Shown: positions 7,209-15,508 of the stretch, piece after piece
Layout of the letters: every line of letters starts with the position of its first letter
How positions within the stretch are numbered: position 1 is the first letter of the stretch
Virus record (IMG/VR): IMGVR_UViG_3300037333_000056
Location: 1-64,000 of that record
Direction: 5' to 3' (one strand)
DNA: 64,000 nucleotides
DNA from: a virus
Translations under genes and position numbers: made by a program
The notes under the pieces: model-generated
What the model was told of the DNA's origin: nothing
Databases searched by the model: none
What the model saw: the letters and a program-made list of their open reading frames with translations, nothing else

Positions 7209-7892
7209 TTACCATTCTACTCCGTAGCCATCTAAGCTTTTATCGAGATCCATAATGTTTGAAGCATTAATATTCTTAGATGAATTTATTCCTACTCGCT
7301 TTATTGGTGATGGATTAACTTTCTGAACAGGCATTGTTCTAGTTTTAGCTATATTTGTTTTTTTTACACTAACTTTCGAGCTAAATAGTGTGCCAGCATC
7401 AGATGCTGACTGAACAAGTCTACCTGTATTTCCTGAGATAATACTGTTAACAACAGGCGTATCTCCAATATTAGGAATAATGAGTTTTCCGCCTAGACCA
7501 GTATTTGATCTTGGTCCATATTTTGAATAATCAATATGTTTGTCACTAGACTGTCTACTATTAAGTGGAAGACTCATTCCGTCATTACTGGATAGATATC
7601 CGTCTACAGAACCAGGTGAGACGTAACTATAGTTTCTATTTGCGAATGGCAATGACAGCCCATCTTCTTTAGTTAGATATGTCTGATTATGAACAGTAGG
7701 TTGCTCTATATCAATTAAATCTTCTGGCTTGGCATTAAGATAGCTTGATGAATCTTTTGCATAACTAGATGATGGTGCGTTGTTGCTTGATATGTATTTA
7801 TTGTTTCCAGTCTTTGGATACGAATCTGTAAATATATCATTGATACCTACAGACCTAAATAAGTTAATAACTGATTGATTTGGTTTGTACAT
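7209..7892 (-). CDS. Hypothetical Ser/Asn-rich protein, probably virion
   Basis: A 227-residue protein rich in Ser, Asn and Gly with low complexity and no catalytic motif. It has blocks similar to its neighbour, such as short GLSLP/GMSLP repeats and GLGGKL. It is downstream of the muralytic-like gene in a two-gene reverse-strand unit. Composition and strand match the late virion genes rather than the early region. Function unknown. Confidence 0.55.
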   Translation of the reverse strand: MYKPNQSVINLFRSVGINDIFTDSYPKTGNNKYISSNNAPSSSYAKDSSSYLNAKPEDLIDIEQPTVHNQTYLTKEDGLSLPFANRNYSYVSPGSVDGYLSSNDGMSLPLNSRQSSDKHIDYSKYGPRSNTGLGGKLIIPNIGDTPVVNSIISGNTGRLVQSASDAGTLFSSKVSVKKTNIAKTRTMPVQKVNPSPIKRVGINSSKNINASNIMDLDKSLDGYGVEW

Positions 7893-7923
7893 TTATTTGT
7901 TTCCTTATATTATTATGGTTTAA

Positions 7924-8673
7924 TTAGTTTCCGAATACATACTTAACATTCATTGGCCTGCCTTTGTATCCTTCCCATCTAGCACGAGTCTCCATAAATA
8001 TTTTTTTCTGAGATTGGGACAAATCATTATATCTTAGTTTATCTACATCTATACCTTTTCTTCTGTATTCAGACAATATACTGTCATACATTTTAGTATC
8101 AGTTTGGTATTGCCTGAAAGCTGAAGATATTGGAGTAGAATTATATCTCTTACTTGACATTAAAGAATCCATTGCTTTCCATCCATCATCAGGAGTAGCA
8201 AAATACAATTGAGCTCTATCGCCTTTGTCTCCAGTATTGCTCTTAACAATTGCAGCAGCATTATATAATAGTTTTCCAGACATTCCTGTAATATTTCCAG
8301 GGTTGTTATTATCTGTTGATTTGTTTATTTTACTTCTTTCTCTAATGATTGTTGGTGTACCATTAATAACATGAATTGAACCATTAGATGGTAAATATTC
8401 AATACTGCTATCTACATTATAAAATGAATCGCCACCTAATCCAGGTCCTGTAGATAAAGACATTCTATCTTGAGGTAAAACATCTCTTGCGTGAGCAGGA
8501 ATATCTTGATATGGTATAGTCTCATTTGAATGTATAAGATTTAAATGAGACTTTGGAACAGAGATGCTTGGAACAGTATGTAGGTTGTATCCTCCAAGGC
8601 CAGAAGGATTATCTTTTCTGGAAACATTTCTAGATAAATCAAATCCAGATGTACCTGTAATCTTCAATGGCAT
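7924..8673 (-). CDS. Putative virion muralytic/structural protein (NNPGN type)
   Basis: A 249-residue protein. Residues around 122-200 contain NNNPGNI, then FATPDDGWKAMDSL and an SSAFRQYQTD block. This order (NNPGNI, F-x-G-x-x-A, repeated helix) is typical of phage proteins related to PRD1 P5-like and lysozyme-like virion proteins. The N-terminal 110 residues are Gly/Ser/Pro-rich and likely disordered. AGGAGAT precedes the start and an extended -10 element lies 35 bases upstream. A peptidoglycan-acting or tail-needle role is plausible; enzymatic activity is inferred, as no catalytic Glu can be assigned with confidence. Confidence 0.55.
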   Translation of the reverse strand: MPLKITGTSGFDLSRNVSRKDNPSGLGGYNLHTVPSISVPKSHLNLIHSNETIPYQDIPAHARDVLPQDRMSLSTGPGLGGDSFYNVDSSIEYLPSNGSIHVINGTPTIIRERSKINKSTDNNNPGNITGMSGKLLYNAAAIVKSNTGDKGDRAQLYFATPDDGWKAMDSLMSSKRYNSTPISSAFRQYQTDTKMYDSILSEYRRKGIDVDKLRYNDLSQSQKKIFMETRARWEGYKGRPMNVKYVFGN

Positions 8674-8709
8674 ACTTAAATCTCCTATATTATGTGATTT
8701 TATTATGCT

Positions 8710-8718
8710 ATTATACCA
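8710..8718 (-). promoter_or_regulatory. Extended -10 promoter for the reverse-strand pair
   Basis: On the minus strand TGGTATAAT occurs about 37 bases before the start at 8673, a TGn-extended -10 box. No clear -35 is visible. The same nonamer is found at 35636-35644. Confidence 0.4.
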
Positions 8719-8740
8719 AACTTAAACAAAAAGGACACAC

Positions 8741-9550
8741 ATGAACAACACAAAAGAAGCATGCAGAGACTATGAGCTAATGCTACTGAATGCAGCAAGA
8801 TATTCAGGAAACAAGAAAAAAGAACAGAAAATATTTTCAGCGTCTATGGTAGGAAACGACTTGCTGCAAAATTATTATAAATATATGTACGGATCTTCTG
8901 ACCAGCAGAAATTCGGAGCAAACACATTTGGTTCAATATATCAACTAGGTGTGGACAAAGCTATTGAGGACTCAGAACTATTCTCAGAAAGATACACTAG
9001 TGCCTTCAGACATCAAGTTACACTATCTAATGGATGGATTATATCTGGAGAGATGGACCAAATAGATAATAAACTAAAGGTAATATTTGATAACAAAGTA
9101 ACAACTGGTTCCAAAATTAAGACACTAAAGAAAGAGGGAAAACATAGTCAATATGCACTACAAATGGCAACGTATCAGTACTTGCTATACGACTACCAAA
9201 AGAATATATTAAACATAGAAGAACCTGATGTCTACTCTGCAGTACTTGCAATTATAGACAAAAAACATACTCTTTTTACAAAGAAAGTTGAATTCGAACA
9301 ACTTACATTTATGGAAATGGATACTTTTGAAATAGATGAAATGAAAACTATACTATTAGATAAAACTAATGAGTTGCAACAATATATTGATTTAGGTCAA
9401 GAACCGGCTCAATGTGATAATCTATTTTTCTTTGGACAAACAGGATCTAGGAAACCATATAGATGCTTACATTTTTGTGACTTCTCATCAAACTGTAAAT
9501 ATTTTGACAAAAGTGGGAAAATGAAAATGAATACGTTAATGGGGCTATAG
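8741..9550 (+). CDS. PD-(D/E)XK nuclease, RecB/Cas4-like
   Basis: A 269-residue protein. The nuclease core is visible as GEMDQID (D106) and IFDNKVT (D117-x-K119), with Asp in place of the more common Glu, followed by a QMATYQYLL helix (the Q-x3-Y motif of RecB-family nucleases). The C-terminus has four cysteines (one at PAQC and C-x3-C-x5-C near the end) that could hold an iron-sulfur cluster as in Cas4/AddB, though no N-terminal partner Cys is needed to explain them. AAAAGGAC precedes the start. It probably resects DNA ends in recombination or degrades host DNA. Confidence 0.75.
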   Translation: MNNTKEACRDYELMLLNAARYSGNKKKEQKIFSASMVGNDLLQNYYKYMYGSSDQQKFGANTFGSIYQLGVDKAIEDSELFSERYTSAFRHQVTLSNGWIISGEMDQIDNKLKVIFDNKVTTGSKIKTLKKEGKHSQYALQMATYQYLLYDYQKNILNIEEPDVYSAVLAIIDKKHTLFTKKVEFEQLTFMEMDTFEIDEMKTILLDKTNELQQYIDLGQEPAQCDNLFFFGQTGSRKPYRCLHFCDFSSNCKYFDKSGKMKMNTLMGL

Positions 9551-9582
9551 TTAGATACACAAAAATTATAAGGAGAAAATAC

Positions 9583-9849
9583 ATGCTAAAGCAATTACTT
9601 ATTTTTGAAAAAAGTAAATATGATCTACGTGAGTTCCCACATGCAATTAGCTGTAGTAATGGTCACGAACTACAAATAGAAATATCTGATTATCACAATA
9701 TGTTGCCAGGTGGAGATTATGTGCTATCTAAAAATAAATATCTAAATACAGAAGGAGGATATAGCATTGGGGAAACATATACAATAGATGATGAACTACT
9801 TGCATGTGACTATCAATATTCTGAATTTGAAATATATTGGAGTGAATAA
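9583..9849 (+). CDS. MxKQ-family small protein
   Basis: An 88-residue acidic protein starting MLKQL and ending DYQYSEFEIYWSE. It shares the C-terminal block Y-Q-x-S-E-F-x-x-Y-W with the following gene, so the two are paralogues. AAGGAGAAA precedes the start and the stop overlaps the next start (TAATG). Confidence 0.65.
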   Translation: MLKQLLIFEKSKYDLREFPHAISCSNGHELQIEISDYHNMLPGGDYVLSKNKYLNTEGGYSIGETYTIDDELLACDYQYSEFEIYWSE

Positions 9850-10109
9850 TGAATAAACAGATTAGACTGAATATTAATACACAGTACTCTGCCTATATTT
9901 CGTCTACAAACGGTAACGAAAAGCAATATATTGACAAGTATAAAAATGAATTTAATCTTATTCATGAAAAATTTATAGGACTAGAATATGAGTGGTATGA
10001 ATCAGAAAATACAACAACACGTATAAAAACATTACTTAACTGCTCATATCAACACTCAGAATTTATATTTTATTGGAGAAAAGATGAAAAAGCAATCATG
10101 TTTGACTAA
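9849..10109 (+). CDS. MxKQ-family small protein
   Basis: An 86-residue protein starting MNKQI and carrying SYQHSEFIFYWRKDEK near the end, the clearest aromatic-W-x-K tail in the family. It overlaps the next member by 26 bases in a different frame. Function unknown. Confidence 0.65.
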   Translation: MNKQIRLNINTQYSAYISSTNGNEKQYIDKYKNEFNLIHEKFIGLEYEWYESENTTTRIKTLLNCSYQHSEFIFYWRKDEKAIMFD

Positions 10110-10281
10110 AGAATTTATTGATATAAATAACTATATGGATGGGTTTGAAAATATGGATAATGAACATTATGTTAATCATAAAGCATGTAGATACTGTAGC
10201 GATGAGAAAGACAAGACAATTACGATGATACAAAATAATATTACACCATACAAGAAGGACGATTGGATTAAAAATGGTTAA
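10084..10281 (+). CDS. MxKQ-family small protein
   Basis: A 65-residue protein starting MKKQS and ending TPYKKDDWIKNG. The last twelve residues are identical to those of the next gene because both lie in a 41-base direct repeat. Two Cys near residues 39-42 (CRYC). Confidence 0.6.
   Translation: MKKQSCLTKEFIDINNYMDGFENMDNEHYVNHKACRYCSDEKDKTITMIQNNITPYKKDDWIKNG
10240..10280 (+). repeat. 41-base direct repeat, copy 1
   Basis: Identical to 10421-10461. It covers the last codons of one MxKQ gene, its stop, and the overlapping ATG of the next, so the repeat is a gene-junction cassette. The copies are 181 bases apart. Confidence 0.95.
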
Positions 10282-10462
10282 ACAGTTATCAACATCAAAA
10301 GATGCAGTTGAAATAAGTACTTTTGGAGTAGACAATGAAATGTCAAGAAACACAAGACATAAGGCAGTATATTATATTGGTGATAAAGAAGGTAAATTAT
10401 TAACAATGACAAAACCATTAATTACACCATACAAGAAGGACGATTGGATTAAAAATGGTTAG
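10274..10462 (+). CDS. MxKQ-family small protein
   Basis: A 62-residue protein starting MVKQL, starting inside the end of the previous gene (eight-base overlap) and ending in the same TPYKKDDWIKNG. The middle part has diverged strongly, apart from HKA and YxxD positions, which indicates duplication followed by rapid change. Confidence 0.6.
   Translation: MVKQLSTSKDAVEISTFGVDNEMSRNTRHKAVYYIGDKEGKLLTMTKPLITPYKKDDWIKNG
10421..10461 (+). repeat. 41-base direct repeat, copy 2
   Basis: Second exact copy of the junction cassette at 10240-10280. It ends within the start codons of the next member (MVRQL). Confidence 0.95.
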
Positions 10463-10658
10463 GCAATTAAATGTAAGCAATAAACATCTAGTAGTTAATA
10501 TAGAACTAGAAGATAGTGGACATATCTACTCAAAGCACAAATACTTAAGCTCTATATTTGAAAAACAAACACTTATGGAATTTGTTTTATGTATCAGTAA
10601 CAAGCTATGCTCTAATAAATATTGGAAAAAAGATATGGAACAAACGCAGAAGCACTAA
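10455..10658 (+). CDS. MxKQ-family small protein
   Basis: A 67-residue protein starting MVRQL, with a conservative Arg for Lys, and a NKYWKKDMEQ tail. The region after the W-x-K motif overlaps a possible upstream extension of the helicase frame. Confidence 0.55.
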   Translation: MVRQLNVSNKHLVVNIELEDSGHIYSKHKYLSSIFEKQTLMEFVLCISNKLCSNKYWKKDMEQTQKH

Positions 10659-10705
10659 CAACTACATATTATAATATTGTAGCAAACACAATAAAGGAGC
10701 AACGT

Positions 10706-12676
10706 ATGGATTTTAAATTAAGGCAGTATCAAGTAGAAGCTATTGATGCTATAGAGGGGAACATATTGTTCGGAGAAAAGAATATTATACTAAAGGCAAC
10801 TACTTCATTTGGAAAGTCGTCAGTAATAGCAGGACTATGTGAACGCTTCAACGACAAAAGTATTTCTATTATTGTTAATATTGAGCCTCTAATAGACCAA
10901 ATAGCTGTTTTCTTGAAACTACTTAATATAGACTATTCAATACTAAAGGCAGGGCGAGAATCTGAATTTAGAGCGTCATCAAGAGTTCATCTTATCATGT
11001 CTCAAACATTATATGCAAGACTTGATAAGCTAGATATAAAATCTGATATATGTATCATAGATGAACGTCATATAGAGTATGATACAAAAAGAACCGGAGA
11101 TGTGCTTAAACACATAACTCCTGACGTAATCATAGGAATGACTGCTACACCGTATAATCAAGCTGGTTTTGCACTAGCAAATGCAGAAATAGTTGAGACA
11201 GCAGATACTAACTGGTTAACAGAACAAGGGTATTTGTCTAAAGTAAACTACTATGTACCAAGATGGGCAGAAAAAGTTGACTATTCATCTGTTAGCAAGT
11301 CTGGCGTAGACTACAATCTATCATCACTAGACTCAATCATCAATTCAAAATCAAACATTAGCAAAATTGTAAAAGCAATGAACGATATGAAATGCAAAGA
11401 TAAGAAAACGCTAGTGTTTTGTACGACAATAGACCAATGCAACTTAATTGCAGAAGCACTTAGTAAGGACGGATATAGTGCGAAGGCTTATCATTCAGAT
11501 AATTCAAAAAATGAAAATGAATATATACTTGATTCATTCAAGAACAATACTAAATTATTTGCTAATACAAGCGAAAATAAGACACTTTTTGATGAAAACG
11601 AACTATCTGTAGATAAAGACGCAGTTAAGTGCTTAATATCCGTTTCTAAGCTAACTACAGGGTTCTCTGTAAACGATATTGATATTGGAGTATCGCTTAG
11701 ACCTAGTAAGGTGCGTTCGCTTGTAGAGCAGATTATAGGTAGAGTTAGAAGAACGTCAAATTCTTTAGATGAGCTACTATCTAAGTATTCAAATGTTAAA
11801 GGCAAAAAAATTGCATTTGTATGCTCTGCGTACAATGAGAAAACAAAAATTAAAACTCAACTAAAGCAACTTAAAGCATCACATATAGATGTATTTGAAT
11901 ACAAATCAGAACCAGATGAATACGATATAGTAGAGTGCAATGTTAGACCAAATAAGGAATATGGTGAATATTTAGATCTAGCACAAAATATTAACACGCA
12001 TGGTTTTCCTGAAGAAACTTACTATGCACCTGAATTTACTGGCTTTCACACTCAAGATAAGCAAAACCTTGAGGAAGCAACTAAAGACCTAAAAATGGAC
12101 CATCTAATGGCTACAATAGGGTCAGATAAACCAGAGTGCATAACGAGAGATGGATACAATATAAAAATAGAGCAGATAAAGAAAGATTCAACAAAATTAA
12201 CTAATCTAACGATTAGACAACTATCAAACAAACTTGAAGTTGAGATGGATCCTACTACGATTATATCTGTAACTTGTGTGCTGTTTGACAAGATGCATTG
12301 CTCTGGAGACTATGTAGATAAATTTGGGAAACAAGTACGTGGATATACTACTAATAAAGGAAAAGACGTAGTTAATTTTCTTAATCCTAGAAGCATTGGC
12401 TGGATAGCTGAAGACTGGGTAAAACAATTAGAACTAGAAAATGCATTCTATAAGCGAAAATATATTAAGGCACTAAGAACCAGATGCAAAACTCTATTGC
12501 TGCAGAAAGGTTCAATATATGCAATAAAGTATTTCTTACAATTTCTACTAGAAGGAGATGCAGAAGAAAAGAACAGGAACAATAGTGAGGAAGAAGAGGC
12601 TTCATATTCTGTTCAAATAGAAGACAGCAGTGGAAACATAGAAGTACATATAGACGATTGTGATATTCCATTTTAA
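10706..12676 (+). CDS. SF2 DNA helicase
   Basis: A 656-residue superfamily 2 helicase/translocase. Motifs in order: TTSFGKS (I), DERH (II, a DExH-type box), MTATP (III), TTGFSVNDID (V) and QIIGRVRR (VI). The start at 10706 is chosen for AAAGGAG five bases upstream; the frame is open back to 10622, but that part overlaps the previous gene. The C-terminal 250 residues are unlike common helicases and end in an acidic tail. The closest functional class is UvsW/RecG-like repair or recombination helicases of phages. Its exact substrate is unknown. Confidence 0.85.
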   Translation: MDFKLRQYQVEAIDAIEGNILFGEKNIILKATTSFGKSSVIAGLCERFNDKSISIIVNIEPLIDQIAVFLKLLNIDYSILKAGRESEFRASSRVHLIMSQTLYARLDKLDIKSDICIIDERHIEYDTKRTGDVLKHITPDVIIGMTATPYNQAGFALANAEIVETADTNWLTEQGYLSKVNYYVPRWAEKVDYSSVSKSGVDYNLSSLDSIINSKSNISKIVKAMNDMKCKDKKTLVFCTTIDQCNLIAEALSKDGYSAKAYHSDNSKNENEYILDSFKNNTKLFANTSENKTLFDENELSVDKDAVKCLISVSKLTTGFSVNDIDIGVSLRPSKVRSLVEQIIGRVRRTSNSLDELLSKYSNVKGKKIAFVCSAYNEKTKIKTQLKQLKASHIDVFEYKSEPDEYDIVECNVRPNKEYGEYLDLAQNINTHGFPEETYYAPEFTGFHTQDKQNLEEATKDLKMDHLMATIGSDKPECITRDGYNIKIEQIKKDSTKLTNLTIRQLSNKLEVEMDPTTIISVTCVLFDKMHCSGDYVDKFGKQVRGYTTNKGKDVVNFLNPRSIGWIAEDWVKQLELENAFYKRKYIKALRTRCKTLLLQKGSIYAIKYFLQFLLEGDAEEKNRNNSEEEEASYSVQIEDSSGNIEVHIDDCDIPF

Positions 12677-12695
12677 TATACAAAGGAAAGATACT

Positions 12696-12893
12696 ATGGT
12701 AAAACAATTTAGAGTTGTAGGCGATAGAACAAAAATGGGATACTACAATCCAGCACAGATTATGTCTTATCTGCCTATAAAATACACATTCAGCACGGTA
12801 TTGAATAGTGGCTCAAGTTCAAGAAAAATACTGTATATGGATAACAATAATGCTGATGAAAAAACTTTCTGGGAAAAGACGAAATATGTTTAA
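12696..12893 (+). CDS. MxKQ-family small protein
   Basis: A 65-residue protein starting MVKQF (AAAGGAAAG upstream) and ending DEKTFWEKTKYV. It shares KMGYYxP near the N-terminus and ILYM...DEKxFWxK near the C-terminus with the next gene, a clear paralogue pair. Confidence 0.7.
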   Translation: MVKQFRVVGDRTKMGYYNPAQIMSYLPIKYTFSTVLNSGSSSRKILYMDNNNADEKTFWEKTKYV

Positions 12894-13140
12894 GCAATCT
12901 AAAATGATAAGTAATGGAGCTAAAATGGGATACTACTATCCATCTATCGATCCATTTTGTGATTCATCTACTGCTGTAGACTATATGAACATAAAATTTA
13001 TATACAATAAAGGTATAAGATTTGAAGATGGAGGAATATTATATATGGAAAGTGAATGCATATCGTCTACTCACCGTACTGACGAAAAAGCTTTTTGGAT
13101 AAAGAGTAGGAAACACACTATCAATAAAGAATATGTGTAG
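12886..13140 (+). CDS. MxKQ-family small protein
   Basis: An 84-residue protein from ATG 12886 starting MFKQS, overlapping the previous stop by eight bases. It has KMGYYYP, GGILYM and DEKAFWIK in the same order as its neighbour, with a longer insert. These conserved N- and C-terminal blocks around a variable middle define the family best. Confidence 0.7.
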   Translation: MFKQSKMISNGAKMGYYYPSIDPFCDSSTAVDYMNIKFIYNKGIRFEDGGILYMESECISSTHRTDEKAFWIKSRKHTINKEYV

Positions 13141-13201
13141 CATAGACCGTATTATTTAAGCTAAAACAGTTAAATTAATATGCGTATGAAAACATAAACT
13201 G

Positions 13202-13307
13202 CTTCTGCGGTTGTGGAGGAGTAGACGTGACACGCATTTTCGAGCAAGCCGAAGGCTGTCGCAGAAAAGCGTATTGCGAAAGCTACGATAGCCACATAAC
13301 GGAGAAG
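13202..13307 (+). ncRNA. Candidate structured RNA, nested helices
   Basis: The 195 bases between two family genes hold a GC-richer block with nested pairing. CTTCTGCGGTTGTGG (13202-13216) pairs with CCACATAACGGAGAAG (13292-13307) with small bulges. Inside, GTAG pairs with CTAC, ACGCATTTTC (13232-13241) with GAAAAGCGT (13264-13272), and AGCC-GAA-GGCT (13247-13257) forms the apex. No frame with a ribosome binding site covers it. The strand is inferred from flanking genes. Confidence 0.55.
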
Positions 13308-13335
13308 AACAATTGAGCACCAAGAAAGGAATAAT

Positions 13336-13545
13336 ATGTTTAAGCAAATATCTCTAGGGAATGACAAAACAACAATGGGATCCATTTTTAAACGTAAATA
13401 TATATCAATACAATTCAACAATCAGGATAGGCATATTTATGAAGAAAAATTTAGATTAATAGACTTATTCCATACAACAATTGTAAGTTATGGAACAATA
13501 AGTTATTTATTCGATATAAACATATTCCAGAAAGAGATAGCATGA
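13336..13545 (+). CDS. MxKQ-family small protein
   Basis: A 69-residue protein starting MFKQI after AAAGGAATA. It shares a T-T-M-G position with the K-M-G of the two preceding members, but lacks the W-x-K tail. It overlaps the next gene in ATGA. Confidence 0.55.
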   Translation: MFKQISLGNDKTTMGSIFKRKYISIQFNNQDRHIYEEKFRLIDLFHTTIVSYGTISYLFDINIFQKEIA

Positions 13546-13736
13546 GAAAACAACTAATGATTATTGATGGGTATTGCAACATTGAAGGAATGAATCCTAA
13601 GACTTTAGTATCTACTTTCTCTCAAAGGAGAACGCCAATAAAACTCGATAATCTGCTGTACATGTACAGGCTTATGATAATTCAAGAAAAGATGGTTATG
13701 ATAGGGAAACTTACTATATTTAATAAAGATCAATAG
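13542..13736 (+). CDS. MxKQ-family small protein
   Basis: A 64-residue basic protein starting MRKQL, coupled to the previous gene by a four-base overlap. There is no W-x-K tail. It is followed by a single AGAACCAG motif in reverse (13740) and a noncoding region. Confidence 0.5.
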   Translation: MRKQLMIIDGYCNIEGMNPKTLVSTFSQRRTPIKLDNLLYMYRLMIIQEKMVMIGKLTIFNKDQ

Positions 13737-13757
13737 TTTCTGGTTCTCATTTGTTAT

Positions 13758-13881
13758 GTAACTATTTGCAGTATCCTTCGGTAGCTGCTGTTTCTCGTTT
13801 TTGAGCTATGGCTATCGCCATACCCTCTGGGCACGCTCTTCAACTGCGATACAGGTCAACCTTGAATACTACAATAGTTAC
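13758..13881 (+). ncRNA. Candidate structured RNA closed by a 9-bp helix
   Basis: GTAACTATT (13758-13766) pairs perfectly with AATAGTTAC (13873-13881). The 106 bases between include TATGGC-TATC-GCCATA, CTC-GTTTTT-GAG and a TTCAA/TTGAA pair, and are clearly GC-richer than the flanks. The remaining noncoding bases, 13882-14232, are very AT-rich. They include overlapping ATATATAG/CTATATAT-type pairs and a CACCATGG/TACCATAG-type region before the next gene, in which I see no gene. Confidence 0.5.
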
Positions 13882-14232
13882 GGACTAATTTTTATAGTAT
13901 TATCTATATAATATATATAGCTCTATATAGAGAAAGTTATAAAAAATAGTACCTAAAATGCTCATAAAGCACGGTGTACTGGGAGTTTGATAAGTTTTAA
14001 ATAATACTCACAGTATGAATATAGAAGTTGAGTAATATATGCAGACTGTGAGTACTTTTATAGCTACAAATTGTATTCAGTATTGAGTATAATTTTAAGC
14101 TATATGTAATATTAAATTGTATATAATTAGGGATATTAAAAGACACACCATGGTTTTTAGGTTGGCTCCTACCATAGTGCGAAGAAAGTTTTTAATTATG
14201 AACACATCATACAAACACAATGGGAACATAAC

Positions 14233-15111
14233 ATGACTGAATTATACAATGAACACAATGAAATAGAGCTTATCTCAGAGACAACTTTAACATCAGATAG
14301 CGGACTTGCTATAGCAAAAATAGAATCAACAACTTTACAAAGAATAAAAAAAGGAAAAAGAGCAATGATGACACCAATGATAGCAAAATACGCAGTTAAA
14401 GGAGTAATAAATAGCAACAAATTTATAGGAGAAAAAGGGCTTAAAGAAATAATGAATAAGTATGATAGCTCCGCATTTAACGTTTTTATAGAGGAAACTA
14501 TATGTGGACTAATGAATGATTACGGATGTATAATTTCTGATAGTTCAGTTACGAAACTCATATATAGTAAAGCTAAAGTATCTAAAAGCTCTTTTGATAG
14601 ATACATGAAGCTATTACGGGACAATAATGTGATTCGTAAGGTGAATAATAAGCTTATAGTGATTAACCCATATCAGCTATACAAAAATTGTACGATTTCA
14701 GGAGAACATCTATGGCAACTTCAGGCTAACTGGGAACTAGAGAAGGTAATGACACACTGGTTCGAGATAGATGACGAAGCAAGACTTGATGTGCTACGAT
14801 CTAAAGCAGAGCTTGATAAGGCTTGGGCAGAAGAAAAGCTAGAAAAGATTAAGAAGAGTAATGCAGAGGTTGCATCTATCTATGAAGAACCGGAGAAGTA
14901 TGCTACAGCTATAGAGGCTTTTACAGATTATAATGTAGAGAAAGGATTAATAGTTACAACTTTTGCAGACTATCTTAGTGATGACACTGGTTCTAGACAC
15001 TTTAGATCGTGGTATTTAAGCGAAAAAAATACTACTCATAGGCCAAAGCTACAATATGACTATAAAGACCGTAGAGCGTATGCTGATGCGTTTATAGAGA
15101 TATCGAAATGA
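14233..15111 (+). CDS. RepL-like winged-helix protein
   Basis: A 292-residue protein. Residues about 75-160 look like a winged-helix domain: a VSKSSFDRYMKLLRDNNVIRK recognition-helix region, then KLIVINPYQLYKN, which matches the xxINPxxxxKG wing ending of RepL-type replication and transcription proteins. The C-terminal half is charged with a helical EKLEKIKKSN stretch. It might start replication or regulate the neighbouring small genes. It is preceded by a 490-base noncoding region and overlaps the next family gene in ATGA. Confidence 0.5.
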   Translation: MTELYNEHNEIELISETTLTSDSGLAIAKIESTTLQRIKKGKRAMMTPMIAKYAVKGVINSNKFIGEKGLKEIMNKYDSSAFNVFIEETICGLMNDYGCIISDSSVTKLIYSKAKVSKSSFDRYMKLLRDNNVIRKVNNKLIVINPYQLYKNCTISGEHLWQLQANWELEKVMTHWFEIDDEARLDVLRSKAELDKAWAEEKLEKIKKSNAEVASIYEEPEKYATAIEAFTDYNVEKGLIVTTFADYLSDDTGSRHFRSWYLSEKNTTHRPKLQYDYKDRRAYADAFIEISK

Positions 15112-15305
15112 TAAAGCAACTAATTATATTAGCAGAAAGAAAAAAAAGAATAAAAGGAATATATAGCTTCAATATAAAATATATTGATAGAAATAGCATA
15201 AATAGCTTAGGTGCAATATTAACTATGTATGACGACATACACACATCAGATGGTGAATATGAATACCTTGGACAAAAAGGATTTTTTGATAAAAAAAATG
15301 GATAA
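15108..15305 (+). CDS. MxKQ-family small protein
   Basis: A 65-residue protein starting MIKQL. The N-terminal 40 residues share the pattern RIKG with the next gene, which also starts with the identical ATGATAAAGCAACTA, so these two are recent paralogues. The tail FFDKKNG resembles the DDWIKNG end of other members without the Trp. Confidence 0.55.
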   Translation: MIKQLIILAERKKRIKGIYSFNIKYIDRNSINSLGAILTMYDDIHTSDGEYEYLGQKGFFDKKNG

Positions 15306-15311
15306 ATTATA

Positions 15312-15497
15312 ATGATAAAGCAACTAAAGATTATAAACATAAATAGTGAAGTGCATAGAATAAAAGGAATGCTTGGTGATATAAATATGAAAATTACACG
15401 AAAAAAGAATGTATTGCCAGCATTAATTGGATCATGCAGCAGTATTGTTACAGCAAACAAGATGTATTGGAACAGAAAATACTGGAATAAAAGGTAA
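15312..15497 (+). CDS. MxKQ-family small protein
   Basis: A 61-residue basic protein starting MIKQL and ending MYWNRKYWNKR, two aromatic-W motifs. It lies six bases after its paralogue. Confidence 0.55.
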   Translation: MIKQLKIININSEVHRIKGMLGDINMKITRKKNVLPALIGSCSSIVTANKMYWNRKYWNKR

Positions 15498-15508
15498 AGG
15501 AATAATTT

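Noticed and set aside
10240-10461. CRISPR-like repeat
   Set aside because: Only two copies, both covering coding ends and starts, with no spacer structure and no cas genes.
10622-10705. Upstream extension of the SF2 helicase
   Set aside because: The frame is open to 10622 but overlaps an MxKQ gene and has no ribosome binding site, while ATG 10706 has AAAGGAG at good spacing.
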